Of a stretch of 64,000 nt of DNA, positions 22,878-34,139 are shown piece by piece. Location of the stretch: assembly GCF_025399195.1 (NCBI RefSeq), contig NW_026252155.1:1-64000 (forward strand), read 5' to 3'. The stretch's first letter is position 1. Each line of letters opens with the position of its first letter. This stretch comes from Umbelopsis ramanniana AG. Its lineage: Eukaryota > Mucoromycota > Umbelopsidomycetes > Umbelopsidales > Umbelopsidaceae. The translations under genes were made by a program, and so were the position numbers. A model generated the notes under the pieces. The model worked only from the letters and a program-made list of their open reading frames with translations, did not search any database and had not been told where the DNA came from.

Positions 22878-25262
22878 GAGTGTGTGATCGTTGCTGGCCC
22901 ACGGCAAAATTGGCTGTGAGATGCCAGCGGAAATTTGGGCAAATTGCCCAGCAGTCACAGGTACAAAAAGTCCCTGCGCACGGTATCGTCACTCTAGAAA
23001 CATGATTAGACCGCGCATTTCTATGCTCATGGTAGGAGAGTATCAAAACCAAACAGGTCGGCATCTCAGCGTTTATTAAAAAAAATGTTTGACTTGAACC
23101 AGGAACGCTCACAGAGCTCAGAGTACATGATCCAATCGAATTCGTACATGAATGTTTATCGGCCAGAAGCAAACGGGTTTAGTTGTCCATGACCATGATT
23201 ATCCAAGGCTCTTCATTTTTTAAAAAAAAAATCCTTTAGCTTGACTTGTGTAGCAAGATGCCCATCATGGCTTACGATTTTTCGGACAGTTTTGCAAAAG
23301 TTTTAACAAGCTGACTATAATCATCAAATCATTCGCATTCTAAGGATGTGACTTTTCTAGACCATCATCTAACATCATATTTATAACACTTTTTCACTGA
23401 AAATACACCGATTTTTGTCATAGTGACCACTTTCAATTGGATGCGAACTCGACCTTCGGTTTTTAATGACACAAAATGACAAATTTAAAACAAAATATGA
23501 GACGCTTATGATGGGGCCCTGGACCGTGAAGACAACAAATGAAAGATTCATGATGATAGTTACCAAAAACATGCTGCAACGGGCCACAAAGGCAGTGAAA
23601 GAGTAAGCATGGTTTGCTAATTTGATGGAGACTTGCACGTTTTTGAAAGCAACTTTCCATTTCTCCTTGATGATTTCATAAAAAAAAAAGGTGTTCTTAC
23701 TGGCGATCGTTTCCCTTTTCCGCCATGTTGTCAGAATTATGAAAAAGATACCTAAGCATTGCAATTCTAGCTGTCATATATGCTGCACGCTTTACCAATA
23801 CGAAGGTTTTACGAGACAGGTCAAATATTTTGATAAAGTCATGTCTCGCTTTGAGATAAGCTGTCAACTAGCTCTACGGTGACGAGTAGTATTTGACAAT
23901 TCATTTGTTTTCCATTCGTGATATGTCTGATATTTTGGTTGTTGATTGCGTTGAAAGACTGTAAAAAAACAACCCAAAAAAGAGTGACTTTAATGTAACA
24001 CACTGGCTTTTTCATTTACTCCCCAAGTGTTCTGGAGCAGGCGGTTCCGATCTTGTTATGTGTAAACCTGGAAGGCCGATTTCTATCTTTGCATATTGGG
24101 GAATTTTTTAAGCCAGCTATCTGACAGCTTCTGTACCATTCGGTACATTAGTGATTTCCTGACTCATTCTGTTATGATTTAGGGTGTGGACTTTTGCTGA
24201 AAAGATGGATGGCAATCTTTTTCTTTTTTGTCACTTTTTCTTATTTACACACAACAACCACCACCACATCAATATAGAAAGATTGACTTGTACGTGCCGG
24301 ATGAGGATTTTCCGTTAAACAGACTAATTTATATGTGGGACGTTTTCGCTCAAAAGGTTTTTTTTATTTGGCGCGGAATTGGTGCTCTCATTATTTGTAA
24401 CGTGTGGGGGGAGGGGAAGAACTACTTTGGGGAAATTTAATAGCCCGCAGGCAGGTATAGGATAGCCGCGGCAGCCACGAAGGGATACGATACGCTTGTC
24501 AAGCTTTCGTTGGGCTCGTACAACAGCTACTGGGTGAAATCGCCGTAGCTTGCGCGGCCCCCTAAGCAAGGTATCACCAATACTGAAATCACTATGCGAA
24601 AAATGTGATGTGATGTGATACGACACGCTTTATCTTAAACATGAGTCTGCGACATGGCTTCAAAATCGGGGGCCAATGTATAGCGTAATGTGTTGGAAAT
24701 TTTGACAGTAATGCTAGACATTCGATGAACGGCATTTAGAGCGCGGGGTATCTCAAAGGTTACTCCCCCCCATCTGGCACATTTCATTGCAGCTGTCATC
24801 CATGCGCCGGTGCCTATTATGGACAAGTGGCAATCTTTGACTCCAGAGAACGAGCTCTCTTGTCAAAACCATGGCAAGACAAGAAAACCAAGTAAGTCGA
24901 CAACATTCTATTTGAAGGTGGAACGACAAGCGTGTCTCTCCGAAAAAAGTGCAACGCACAGGCGTCCACATTGAATGGGGGTTGAGTCAAGGTTTTCGCT
25001 GCCTGGCCATGGAATTTTCTTTCACGAATGGCAAGTCGTATGGTGTGCGTGCGGGATCATCTTTTTGTTTACACTTCTGTAATTGACAGCGAAGGCCGCA
25101 CAAAGGGGAATGAGACACAAGCGACAAGACACCAGTAATATTAGCCTTTACTTCACTAAAGTGGGTTTTTTGTGCTACGCATAATTTTAGTTAAAAACCA
25201 GGTTGGTTTTTCTCGATTTTGATTACTCTCACCTTTTTTTTTTCTTCTCACATCCTAACACC
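22878..25262. other. Gene-poor stretch of about 2.4 kb
   Basis: This is the longest stretch without a gene model. It is mostly AT-rich with homopolymer runs (A runs near 23079, 23222 and 23683; T runs near 25235). A relatively GC-rich patch lies at about 24430-24560, overlapped by a 100-codon minus-strand open frame (24626-24324) that has no recognisable domain. Tandem CAACCACCAC-type low complexity lies near 24248-24270. I searched by eye for tRNA arms and for snRNA boxes and found none that close properly. The 5' end may contain the LENG1-like promoter, and the 3' end has a pyrimidine-rich leader for the small gene at 25263. Confidence 0.45.
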
Positions 25263-25489
25263 ATGAACGCCCCTGGTATCAAGGTATACTTTTGCGCATA
25301 GATTTTACATTCTACCATGTGCGGGGAACTAAAAACCCATCACTTTGCTTCTCTCACATCCAGTTGCCGATGGTTGATTCATACGCTACCGTCAGTCATC
25401 CTCCAAACACTCAAGTATTGACGTCGAAATGCAACGTGTGTGGTTCTTACTCCCATAAGACTAGAGAGTGCCCTAAGCTCCATTCCTAG
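25263..25489 (+). CDS. Zinc-knuckle (CCHC) microprotein
   Basis: Two exons, 25263-25283 and 25364-25489, give a 48-residue protein. The ATG follows a T/C-rich leader, the 80-bp intron has a consensus-like GTATAC donor and CAG acceptor, and splicing keeps frame from ATG to TAG. The C-terminal half holds one complete zinc knuckle, C-x2-C-x4-H-x4-C (residues 30, 33, 38 and 43, within CNVCGSYSHKTRECPKL). Zinc knuckles usually bind single-stranded RNA or DNA, so nucleic-acid binding is a reasonable guess. No other domain is present. It is isolated, with about 2.4 kb upstream and 350 bp downstream free of genes. It could instead be the last exon of a longer gene or a remnant of a Gag-like protein, but no retroelement sequence was recognised nearby. 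Confidence 0.55.
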
Positions 25490-25840
25490 CATGCACAAGC
25501 CGGCTAGAGAGTCAGGTTCTCCACTGGCCCAACTTTCTAAGACCACTCATATACCCCAAACGCCTGCGAAACTCAAAAATTGCACATAAATGGAGAGTCG
25601 GCGAATCCTTTTTGTTATCCCAGCTGGAAAAAAATCCCCTCTTGTAATCCCCCCCAAATAAAAAAGTAATATTTGCTCAAAGCCAGTTTTGAATATTTTA
25701 TTTTATTGCCACTCATTTCAAAAGACTGACCTGTCAATCCTGCATAAATTGCTGTACAAGCTAACCTTCAACTCCGTTGTTAGGTAGCACACCGCCACCT
25801 AGAAATGACATAGAGATGTCATCGCGTGGAATACTTTTTT
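25490..25840. other. Convergent intergenic region
   Basis: 350 bp between the zinc-knuckle stop and the minus-strand stop of the GRAM-VASt gene. It contains AATAAA-like strings (about 25657-25665) and AT-rich sequence for 3' ends. Nothing else is seen. Confidence 0.5.
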
Positions 25841-28800
25841 TCATTTTTCTTGAGTTAACTGCTGAAGCCGCTTCTGAGCCTCTTGTACTCGCATACCAAG
25901 GTGCGCAATTTCCTGATCTAGTTCGTGCTTTAATTGAGGTACCATGGTACTGGCCTTACTCCCAGCCGGCTGGCTGGACGTTTCACCATTTAATGCGTTG
26001 TCAGATCGGTCTTGGTATGTGTCACCTTTCTTAGATTGTAGCCACTGCCACACTTGTTCACGTTCGTCCTCATTGGCCCACAAGCCTTGAGAGGCGGGAA
26101 GAATTTGCATTTCATGCGTCAACTCGGCAAGTTGTCGTTCCATATTGGCCATCTTCCTTACGGCAAGTAAGCTGACAATCAGCATAAGCAGCATGAACAC
26201 CATGGTAAGGTGTTGGACGGTTGGAATTTGGGCATTTTCGATAATATATTTAATTCCAGCCCATAGTATACGACCAATAAAGAGAAAAGGCGATAATAGT
26301 TTATGCAGAATTCCATGCTTTTCTTGCTCTTTTGTCTCGGTGGTGGCACTGTCTTTGTCGGTTTTGGGCACTCTGCGCCTACGTCTTCGTTTAGTTCTCC
26401 TTTCTCCGCGCTCGGGATGACGACCACCGGCATGGAATTCATTGGGATGTTGTTGTATGTACTTTCGTGCTGCCTCATCCAAAGCCTTGAAGTAGGCAAT
26501 TTGTCCATCGGCAGAAGCCTTTTCAATGGTAGCTATGGACGTCAAAAGAGATGATGAGTTTATGGCTGATCAACAAGACACTCCACCCCCCTAAAAAAAA
26601 AAAAAAAACCGCAATGAAGGGAAAATAAATATTGGCTACTCACATTTCAGCCAACTTGACTTTGAGAACTCCACAGCAAATGTAACTAAGATGCGAACTT
26701 TGTTGTCACCCGCCCATGTCAAACAAGTGCGAGTTTTCACGCAAAAGGAACTACCCGAAGGGACATCGGGTGTTTGCGTTGTGGTCACTTGTGTAATGTA
26801 GTCATCCAAATCGTAGTGTATGACTTCATCCTTCAATAGACACTTTGTGGTTTTGGGACCTACAACATAGATGTTTGATTAGCCCAAAGTATCACCAACA
26901 GCGGCGGAAAAATGATTGGGGATTTACCGATGGATCCGCCCAAATACTTGATGTAATTGGTTTCTCGGACAAACTTGAGATCCCCTTGTCCCTTTTCCCA
27001 AGGTCCAATATTGACGTCTGAAGCGGGAATTTTTTTTTTAAAGGTCAGCATTATGCAAGTAATTAGACGCAAAAGCAAAGCTTCAAAGAGGACAACGAAC
27101 CTGTGCTTTTCTGATTCTCTACAAGGAATTTCTTTTCAAATCCACTGTTGAACAACAGGTTATTGATGGTTTCCAATGTTCCTGTATAGGTTTCGTCCAA
27201 TGCAATGCTCGGATAATGTTGATTATCCTTTGCACAGGCGCATTCAGTAGGAGCATGTTTGACAGGTTGTGCGGCCGTGCCATCTGCTTTGTCTGCTCCT
27301 GAATCATTGGGTGACGACTGTTGTATCGGTGACTCAGAAAGTTTGGACTTCTGCAAAACCTTCCCGTTGGGCCGGGAAGTAGCTTCAGACATCGCTCGCC
27401 GCCGGGACTCAACCTCTTCTTTCGATTTGCCTGCTGGGAGCGGTAGTGTCTGAACGGACGCTTGTCGGGCGCTCTCTTGCAGCTTTTTCGTATCTCCTCC
27501 ATCTTTAGCAACATCTGCAGCTTGAGTTAAGACTGTCAGTTACATTGCTACTTGAGGTCGGCACTAGCCAAAGAATTACTTACCTTCTTCTTCATCGTCG
27601 CTTACTTCCGTATATTCAGCGGAATCATAATCTGAACCCGAGTACTCTTCGTAGCTATAGTCACTTTCATCCTCTTCATCTTCATCATTGTCGTCATCGT
27701 TGTCTACACTGTTTTCTTTGGCGGAAAGTTTTCCATTATGCAGAGTTGGATGAGCGACATGCCAAATATCAATAAGTTGATCGTAAGCTTGATCACGAGA
27801 CAGGAAAGAGGCGAAAAGGTGCTATAAAACGAAACATGGTCAGGCTGTGGGAAAGCATAAATGCTTTATCATGCGGTTGTACTTACCTTGGAGTGCAAAG
27901 TGGAGATTTGAATGGCGTTAGGGATGATTTTTGCCGTCATTCGCTTTTCAATGGCTACAATCTCCGTGAACGCAATCACCAGCTATTGACAGAAGAAAGC
28001 ATCAGCGCCGAATGTATACAGAATTATCCAATATTGTTTTTTACTTACGTTGGTGACCCATCCAAAGATATTGGCATTGAAGCAAACATGATTCTCGGAA
28101 ATGTACATTCTACCTTGCACCAAAATTTCTTTCTGAAGAGCGCATCCATAATCTGATGTAAGTTAACGGATGGTTAGCTACTTGCAGATATACCTTATGC
28201 TTCCCTTCCTCTATCAGATTATGTCCCACAAACCTTCAACCAGAACATCCTCTTCCGGAACACTTCTAAACAAGGCGTGATAGTCACTATTTCGCTTGGC
28301 GTTGGCGAGCTCCATACCACACGCGCTTGCAATGCTGCCAGCTGTAGCAGACTGACCTCCTTCCGAAGCATTATCGGCGTCGGTATCGTCGGAGTCTTTA
28401 CGCCGAAGGGCAGTGGTTCGAGAGGCAGTACTATTTGAGCGACTGAGCGAAGTTCCTTTCGCATCTAAAGAGTTGGTCGTCGATACACTTGAACCTCTAG
28501 GACGACTCCTTCGTCTAGGAACCGCCAACATATCCTTTGTGACAGGCTGTTCGGGATCAGCAATAGGCGTTCCTTGGTCATTGTTGGTCGCCGTGGTATC
28601 AGAGAACGCGGAATTGACACTCCCAGTTTCGGATTGACTTGTGGGTTTAAGCGATAAGTGCTCTAACGATAGCGAAGGGGCTGTGCTGGAGAAGATGGCG
28701 GTATCGGAAGTGGCAGTGGTTGTGGAAGGGGCTGCTGGTAGTAAATTGTCTGCCACCATGGAAGCTCCCAACCCTGGCGATCCTCCATCCGAGTTGCGTC

Positions 28801-29104
28801 TGTGGAATGACGCAGTAGGTCTATGATCGGTTATTATCACAGGTGGACGATCGCCCGAGATAGTATGTGAATGGGTTCTTCCATGACGCTGTTTATTCAA
28901 GTTCATAGCTGGGTTAGCGGCAACCTGACCGCCCTTGGCATCGACGGGCTTTTCTGATTGAGATTTTTCTGTATGGTCTTCTCCGCTGCTTCCATGCGGT
29001 GATTCTTGAAATCGATCGCTTAAATTGGTGGCAAGCGACGTTGCAGTAGACGAGGCAGCTGTAAGAACGGAACTCAAGAACGATCCATCGTTTTCATTTG
29101 CCAT
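25841..29104 (-). CDS. GRAM-VASt sterol-transfer protein, LAM/GRAMD1 family
   Basis: Eight minus-strand exons: 29104-28234, 28152-28049, 27982-27887, 27821-27584, 27520-27101, 27017-26928, 26859-26644 and 26532-25841 (908 residues). A long serine/threonine-rich N-terminus (1-270) precedes a GRAM domain (about 275-360, from ALFRSVPEEDVLVEG into ISENHVCFNANIFGW). An acidic linker follows, then a VASt domain (about 535-705), a run of arginines, one transmembrane helix (about 785-803, LTMVFMLLMLIVSLLAV) and a coiled-coil tail. This is the layout of yeast Lam/Ysp and animal GRAMD1 proteins. They sit in the ER at plasma-membrane contact sites and move sterol through the VASt (StARkin) domain. Splice phases agree throughout. 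The yeast proteins are often duplicated GRAM/VASt paralogues; here one VASt is present. Confidence 0.9.
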
Positions 29105-29340
29105 TGTTTTGGCAAAGGCAGGAGGACTTTAATAGTGAAAAAGATATAAGGTAAGGTAGTAAAGGAGAATTTTTATACAACTTGTGAAAGGTGATGTCAA
29201 TTATATAAGAGAAAAATGAGATAGAACAAAGGGTTGTAAAAAAGGCTATATTTTTCTCAACGTAAGTGGAGGGTCTGTCGATGATGACATTGTGACACCC
29301 CGCCCGCCTGGAACGAAGTTTGCAAAGCCTAATTTTGTAA

Positions 29341-31066
29341 TCAAAGACCCATCGATATCTGAACGTGCAATGGGCAACCTTTGCCTTTCTCCAACCATTC
29401 TCTTATACAATGGCGATGATATGAGCACAAGCATGTCAGTCTTGCAATTGTATCGCCTATGAAGGTAAAAATTGATGTTTAGAGGACCACCGATCGAATG
29501 TTGTTTCATTTGGGGTTTAAACCCCTCCCCTCTCATTACACAATACCTGATTCAAATTCTTCGAAACAGATGAGACATTCTTGTCCTATTAATGGTGATT
29601 GTTCTGGTAATTTATATGCTAAAGAATAATAATAGGAGTTAGGTCACCATCAGCATGGCATTGGGAAAGCATGAATAAAAAATGAGCTTGTGACTTACAA
29701 ACATAACGAACAGTAGCCACTGAAGGACTGCCAACATTGAGGCAAGTTTGGACATGTTCTTCTTGCGCAGATTTGTTCAAGCTGATATCGCAAAGCCTCT
29801 TTCCACATACCGGGCATTCGCTCATAATGCTTTGTGAGCTGGAAGATTTGCGTATATGGCCAGAGTGGCCAGGTATGCGCTGTGGCTGCATAGGAGGCGC
29901 TGTGGCAGAACGGGAACTGACGGTGGGTCGCATTTCTGAATAACATTTATCACAAATCCTTTGAGGTTGGCTTGCCATCTGAACTTGCTGCCAGCCGGGT
30001 ATACTTGGGTCCTGTACAATCTGTGATCGGGCCATATTGGCTCGGTGGGTCGAGCACCTATCACATACCACTTGCCCACATCGTCTACAAAAAGATAAGG
30101 TCACAGAATCAGTACGATGCACCTTACTGGCATAAATAAACACATTGCAACTTACCGACAATGATGTCGTCGAACGAGGAAATTAAATCGTCTTTTACAT
30201 CGTCTACAATCGTTGGCATCTTTATCTGCTTCCCACACACGGCTCGTGCTTATCGTCTGCGACTGAGAATGGGTTCGTGGGATAATGATATCAGGGAGAG
30301 AAGGATGAAGTAACGTCGAGGAGGTGGTGGAGGGTAAAACCTGCGATGAATTTGCTTCAATTCTATCATTTTGGCTTTGGGATTGGTCCGTCGCTGGCGA
30401 TGCAATCACAGTATCGGAGGGTAAAGTGGTTGGTGGGACTGCATACGTGATCTCGGGTTCTCCAGGCGCTCCCGATTGATCAGAACTATCTCGGTCAACT
30501 TCAGGTTCAAGTAAAATCAACTGGTCACCCGAATTACTTTGATGCTCTAGAGTATTATGCTCCCGAACGCTATCACCCTGAGGCTCTATGTTTTCACTGA
30601 CTACAGGTGAGAGTGGTACTTCGTCTTCAGGATCTGTGGGAGCACTTTCGGTGACTTGGGTGGATCCTGGGGCCAGATCAGATGATTCAGATCGTTCGAA
30701 GTCTTGAATAGAAATTGCCTGCTGATCGGAAATACCATGGTCAGTGACACTATCTTGTTCGTTATCTTTGACCTGGTCAAGATGCTGACGCTCTAGCGAT
30801 GCGGGCAAGTCGGAATCAGTGGGACTCTCTGGAGACTCTGATTGTGAAGCCTCCTGCTCCAAATGACTATTTTCGTTTGATTCGTCCGTTACATTATTAG
30901 ATACAGATATGGTTTGAGGTATCGTTGGAGATTGCTCGTCGGTATATGGAGTCGGCGGGGCGGAAAAGTGCTTATCAGAGTCAGATTCAGTAGCTGTTTT
31001 CGGTGGTGAAGAGACAAAACCGTTGGTTTCTTGATCTACCATCGCTGACTGAGATATTGGCTCCAT
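29341..31066 (-). CDS. FYVE-RING E3 ubiquitin ligase (Pib1-like)
   Basis: Four minus-strand exons: 31066-30156, 30084-29699, 29618-29547 and 29456-29341 (494 residues). Residues 1-275 are disordered, rich in S, E, D, P and Q. An FYVE zinc finger follows (about 280-360) with its W-x2-D start (WEADKDA), the R+HHC block RRHHCRRCG split by an intron, and final Cys pair. A C-terminal RING (about 440-485) is split over two small exons. Its pattern C-x2-C-x13-C-x-C-x2-H-x2-C-x10-C-x2-H, with GDTIARL before CLCSYH, is that of ZNRF-type RINGs. FYVE binds PI3P on endosomes and the RING recruits E2, as in yeast Pib1, which sorts membrane proteins at endosomes and vacuole. The last intron places the stop soon after the RING. 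Confidence 0.88.
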
Positions 31067-31336
31067 GCTGAACTAGGACTGCATAGAAATTGCAATCAGA
31101 AAGAACAGAACAGAGAGACTTTTGCTCTGTTGAACTGCCCAAAGGTTCTCGAGCAACATTCTTTCTCCGCCGTCTATGGTCACATGCTTTTCAGGCTGGA
31201 GTTCAAAAGATTCACTCCCTCATGTAATAATTACAAGTTTTGCAAAGACGAGGTTGAATGGAAAATCAAAAGGGAATTATATAAAACTATTAAATAAAAG
31301 AAAAGTAAGAAAAGCTATTGAAAACTGAAGCTACTT

Positions 31337-32373
31337 TCAATAAAGTTGCCTATCATCATGCAAGAATTTGTCAAAGAACAAGATTGTAGAGAGTAGAAGG
31401 CAGCCAAAGGCTGTACCAATCATAGCTAAACATGGTCCTATGCGAGTTTGAACATGCGGATACTCAGTTTCCAACTCTTGGCATCCATTCAAGTACATCA
31501 AAAGTGATAAGGCCATGGAAAGGAGAGAGGTAACGGTGGCGAATGCAAGCAAAAATCCTCTGGTATAATTGGAATCGCCATATCTAAAGCCACGAATAAA
31601 TCGAGATATCTGACAAATGATTCCAATAAGTGCACATATAACTGAGATGCTCATGGCTGCAGTGATAGATACATCGTGAGGGGGCGAAGGAGTTGCTAGC
31701 GGATCAATGTCTTGATCTGGAGTGATTGAATCTTCGAACCATGTAGGAAACGTCGTATTGAGAAATTTAGACGTAGTCGCATCTGTAGTGTGAATGGAAT
31801 ATATTGCTTAGTTGATACATTATATCTTTGGAGGTCAAGAAAAATGCACTCAGTACCCCATGGTATATATATAAAGTCAGTGCTGGGATAGCATTGCATG
31901 GAGGAGCTTTGTGTAGAAATGCAGTAACCTCGTAGCCCAAATCTTGCTTCTCCTACACCTCCGTCTCGTTTGTAAACTCTTGCAAAGTATACGTTGCTCA
32001 TGGAGCTACTGGTGGCACTCGTTAAACACATCAAGGTAAGAATAGCTCCGGCAAGAGCAAAAATAATACCAAAAGTATCTTTGATGCTGAAACGCCTCCA
32101 TTCTGGGATCCAATCTTCTGCTTTGGCGAGCCTCGCTTTGCTTCTCTTTCTTGCTCGAAGTTTGTTTTTGTCGTCTTTATTGCTGTTCAAGGACATTAAA
32201 GTAGACCTTCTGGGATGTGTCGATCGGCGTCGAGGTTCTTCCGGAGCTGATGGTGCTGTTGAAGCGTAAGAGTACTGCCTTTGTAATTCATCGCCCGATA
32301 GTCTGTGTATTTGCCCAGGACCATCAACGTCTAAGGCGACTGAATCTACCCTCATTGAGGATGTCCTTTGCAT
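31337..32373 (-). CDS. SUR7/PalI-family four-helix membrane protein
   Basis: Two minus-strand exons, 32373-31857 and 31782-31337 (320 residues). The first ~95 residues are basic and polar and cytosolic. Then come a first transmembrane helix (about 99-118), an extracytoplasmic loop with the GYCISTQ and SMQCYPSTDFIYIPW pair of cysteines, and three helices near 205-320. This resembles the SUR7/PalI (Rim9) and claudin-like family of plasma-membrane proteins, which stabilise eisosomes or act in the ambient-pH sensor. I cannot choose between these roles. The start ATG at 32373 begins MQRTSSMRVD. It is divergent from the MRM1 gene. Confidence 0.65.
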
Positions 32374-32524
32374 TGTCGGATAGTAAATTTTTCGACGCTT
32401 TGACAGGTTTCCAAAAAGTTTCTTAACAAAATTTTCCCCCCCAGCGTTAATGCTTGCGCGGGACCTGAAAACGAGACAGAATGGAAATTTTTCATGGCCA
32501 CATTGCTTGATTGTAAGTTTGAAA
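32374..32524. promoter_or_regulatory. Divergent promoter, SUR7-like / MRM1
   Basis: About 151 bp between the minus ATG at 32373 and the preferred plus ATG at 32525. A further in-frame ATG at 32450 could lengthen the plus-strand protein by 25 residues, which would shorten this region to 76 bp. Confidence 0.4.
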
Positions 32525-33955
32525 ATGCAAGCAATTCAAAAGGGCTTGACATCGCTCAAGGTTCATCGGTCGTTTAACGTTTGGAGAGTTCAGACAGACA
32601 TACAAGTTCGGTGCTTACAAACGGGAACGCGAGATTACAGGCCTCTGTCCCGTCGATCGTCAGCATTCCCGACGAACGACTTTGATCACCTATTTGGTCA
32701 AACAAGCGTACTTATGGCGCTACAGAACAAAAAAAGACGTCCAAAAAAGCTATTTATACAAAGGAGGACAAGTGAAAGCCAGTTTACTACTAAGAGGAAG
32801 GACGAGTATGTTAAATAATTGATTGTGTGACTATACGCAGAAAAATAATGTTACTTGTTAGCGTGCTTTTGGAAGAGATCCTTAAACTAGCAGGTACAAT
32901 GGATATACCCATCATCCGAACGGATAAAGGGGAGCTGAACAATTTAACACAGAACAGGCCACATCAGGTGCGTAGCAACGGTGGAATGTATCGTGAATTG
33001 AGGTACATGGTCTAAAGCATGCTACAATCTTAGGGTATCGTACTGCAAGCTACACATCTCGATACTATATCACTTCAGACACTACCTTCAACAGATGATG
33101 ATAGGTTGGTAACAAAGCTATTTAGTGGAGAAAGTCTACATCATAATAATATTTTCACTTTAGATCAGAGTCCTCTCCGTTATGGCTCGCCCTTGATGAG
33201 ATTCAGGATCCACAGGTACGAAACTTGAGCATTGCGAGCGTATTTCATTCCCATTGCTCACATTATAACGAAATTTGTTTATGACTTTGCGCACAGAACT
33301 TGGGATCGATTTTAAGGTAAACAATATAAATCAATTGTGCTAATGTAATGCATGGCTCCTCGTCTAATATGTCTGTGTAGGACGGCATATTTTTTTGCAG
33401 TTGACGGCGTTGTGATTTGCACTAAGAACAGGTAAGCTTTAGCATGCTCGGAAATAAGAATAGGAAGAAAGGTAGCTTACAAGCATAATTTTGCAGTGCA
33501 CCATTGAGTAATATTGTATCGAGAGTCAGCGCTGGTGCATTGGAGTGCATGGACATACACTCTACAAAGCAACTTCCCAAGTTCCTTCAAGTAAGTTGAT
33601 AGATGCTATTGACCATACCGACACTAATACTCATAGAACTTTACAGGCATCAAAACAGAATGGTTGGACTATCATCGGAGCGGAAGGGCAAGATGCACAG
33701 TCCGGCTTTGGACAGGAAAAATATCAAAACTTGAAAACTATGATCCATGCTGAAAATGCGTCCATGCTCAAAAAGCCTCGAGTCCTTGTTCTAGGCAACG
33801 AAGGAATTGGCCTTCGCAAAAATGTTCAGACCAGCTGTGATTATTTCTTAGGCATTGATCGACTTCAGCAGGATAGTCGTATCGGTGCCGTGGACAGCTT
33901 GAACGTTGGTGTTGCAGCTGGCATTCTTATTTCGCACTTGAAAAGCGGCAAATGA
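32525..33955 (+). CDS. MRM1: Mitochondrial rRNA 2'-O-methyltransferase MRM1 (SpoU family)
   Basis: Eight exons: 32525-32805, 32862-32967, 33034-33104, 33164-33215, 33297-33316, 33381-33431, 33497-33590 and 33647-33955 (327 residues). The N-terminus is basic and polar, as expected for mitochondrial targeting. A substrate-binding domain (LFGQTSVLMALQNKKR, then DKGELNNLTQNRPHQG) precedes the SPOUT catalytic domain: motif 1 DPQNLGSILR, motif 2 RVLVLGNEGIGL and motif 3 DSLNVGVAAGILISHL, which form the knotted SAM site. Mrm1 methylates a ribose in the peptidyl-transferase region of the mitochondrial large rRNA. The 20-nt fifth exon encodes part of motif 1 and is needed for function. I favour the ATG at 32525 because the MQAIQKGL start suits targeting better, but 32450 is open in the same frame. 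Confidence 0.88.
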
Positions 33956-34139
33956 GGCATGTAATATAGAATCCACAATGGATGTAAACTAAGAATAAAA
34001 AACATGGAAAAAATGGTCCTCTGGGTCATAGTTAACGTATATGGATATTGCGATATAGTCTATAAGTACACAGAGTTTTTTAAAATAGCCTTTCTTCATT
34101 TCATGATGTTTTGTTCTAGTATGCATCTACGCTGATAGA

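Noticed and set aside
23080-23165. tRNA-like stretch on the minus strand (GGTTCAAGTC near a T run)
   Set aside because: The T-arm stem does not pair, no 7-bp acceptor stem is possible and there is no good D arm, so only the loop sequence resembles a B box.
24324-24626. 100-codon minus-strand open frame in the gene-poor stretch
   Set aside because: The predicted protein has no family-like motif, and the frame sits in a short GC-richer patch where stops are rarer by composition. No splice partners were found.
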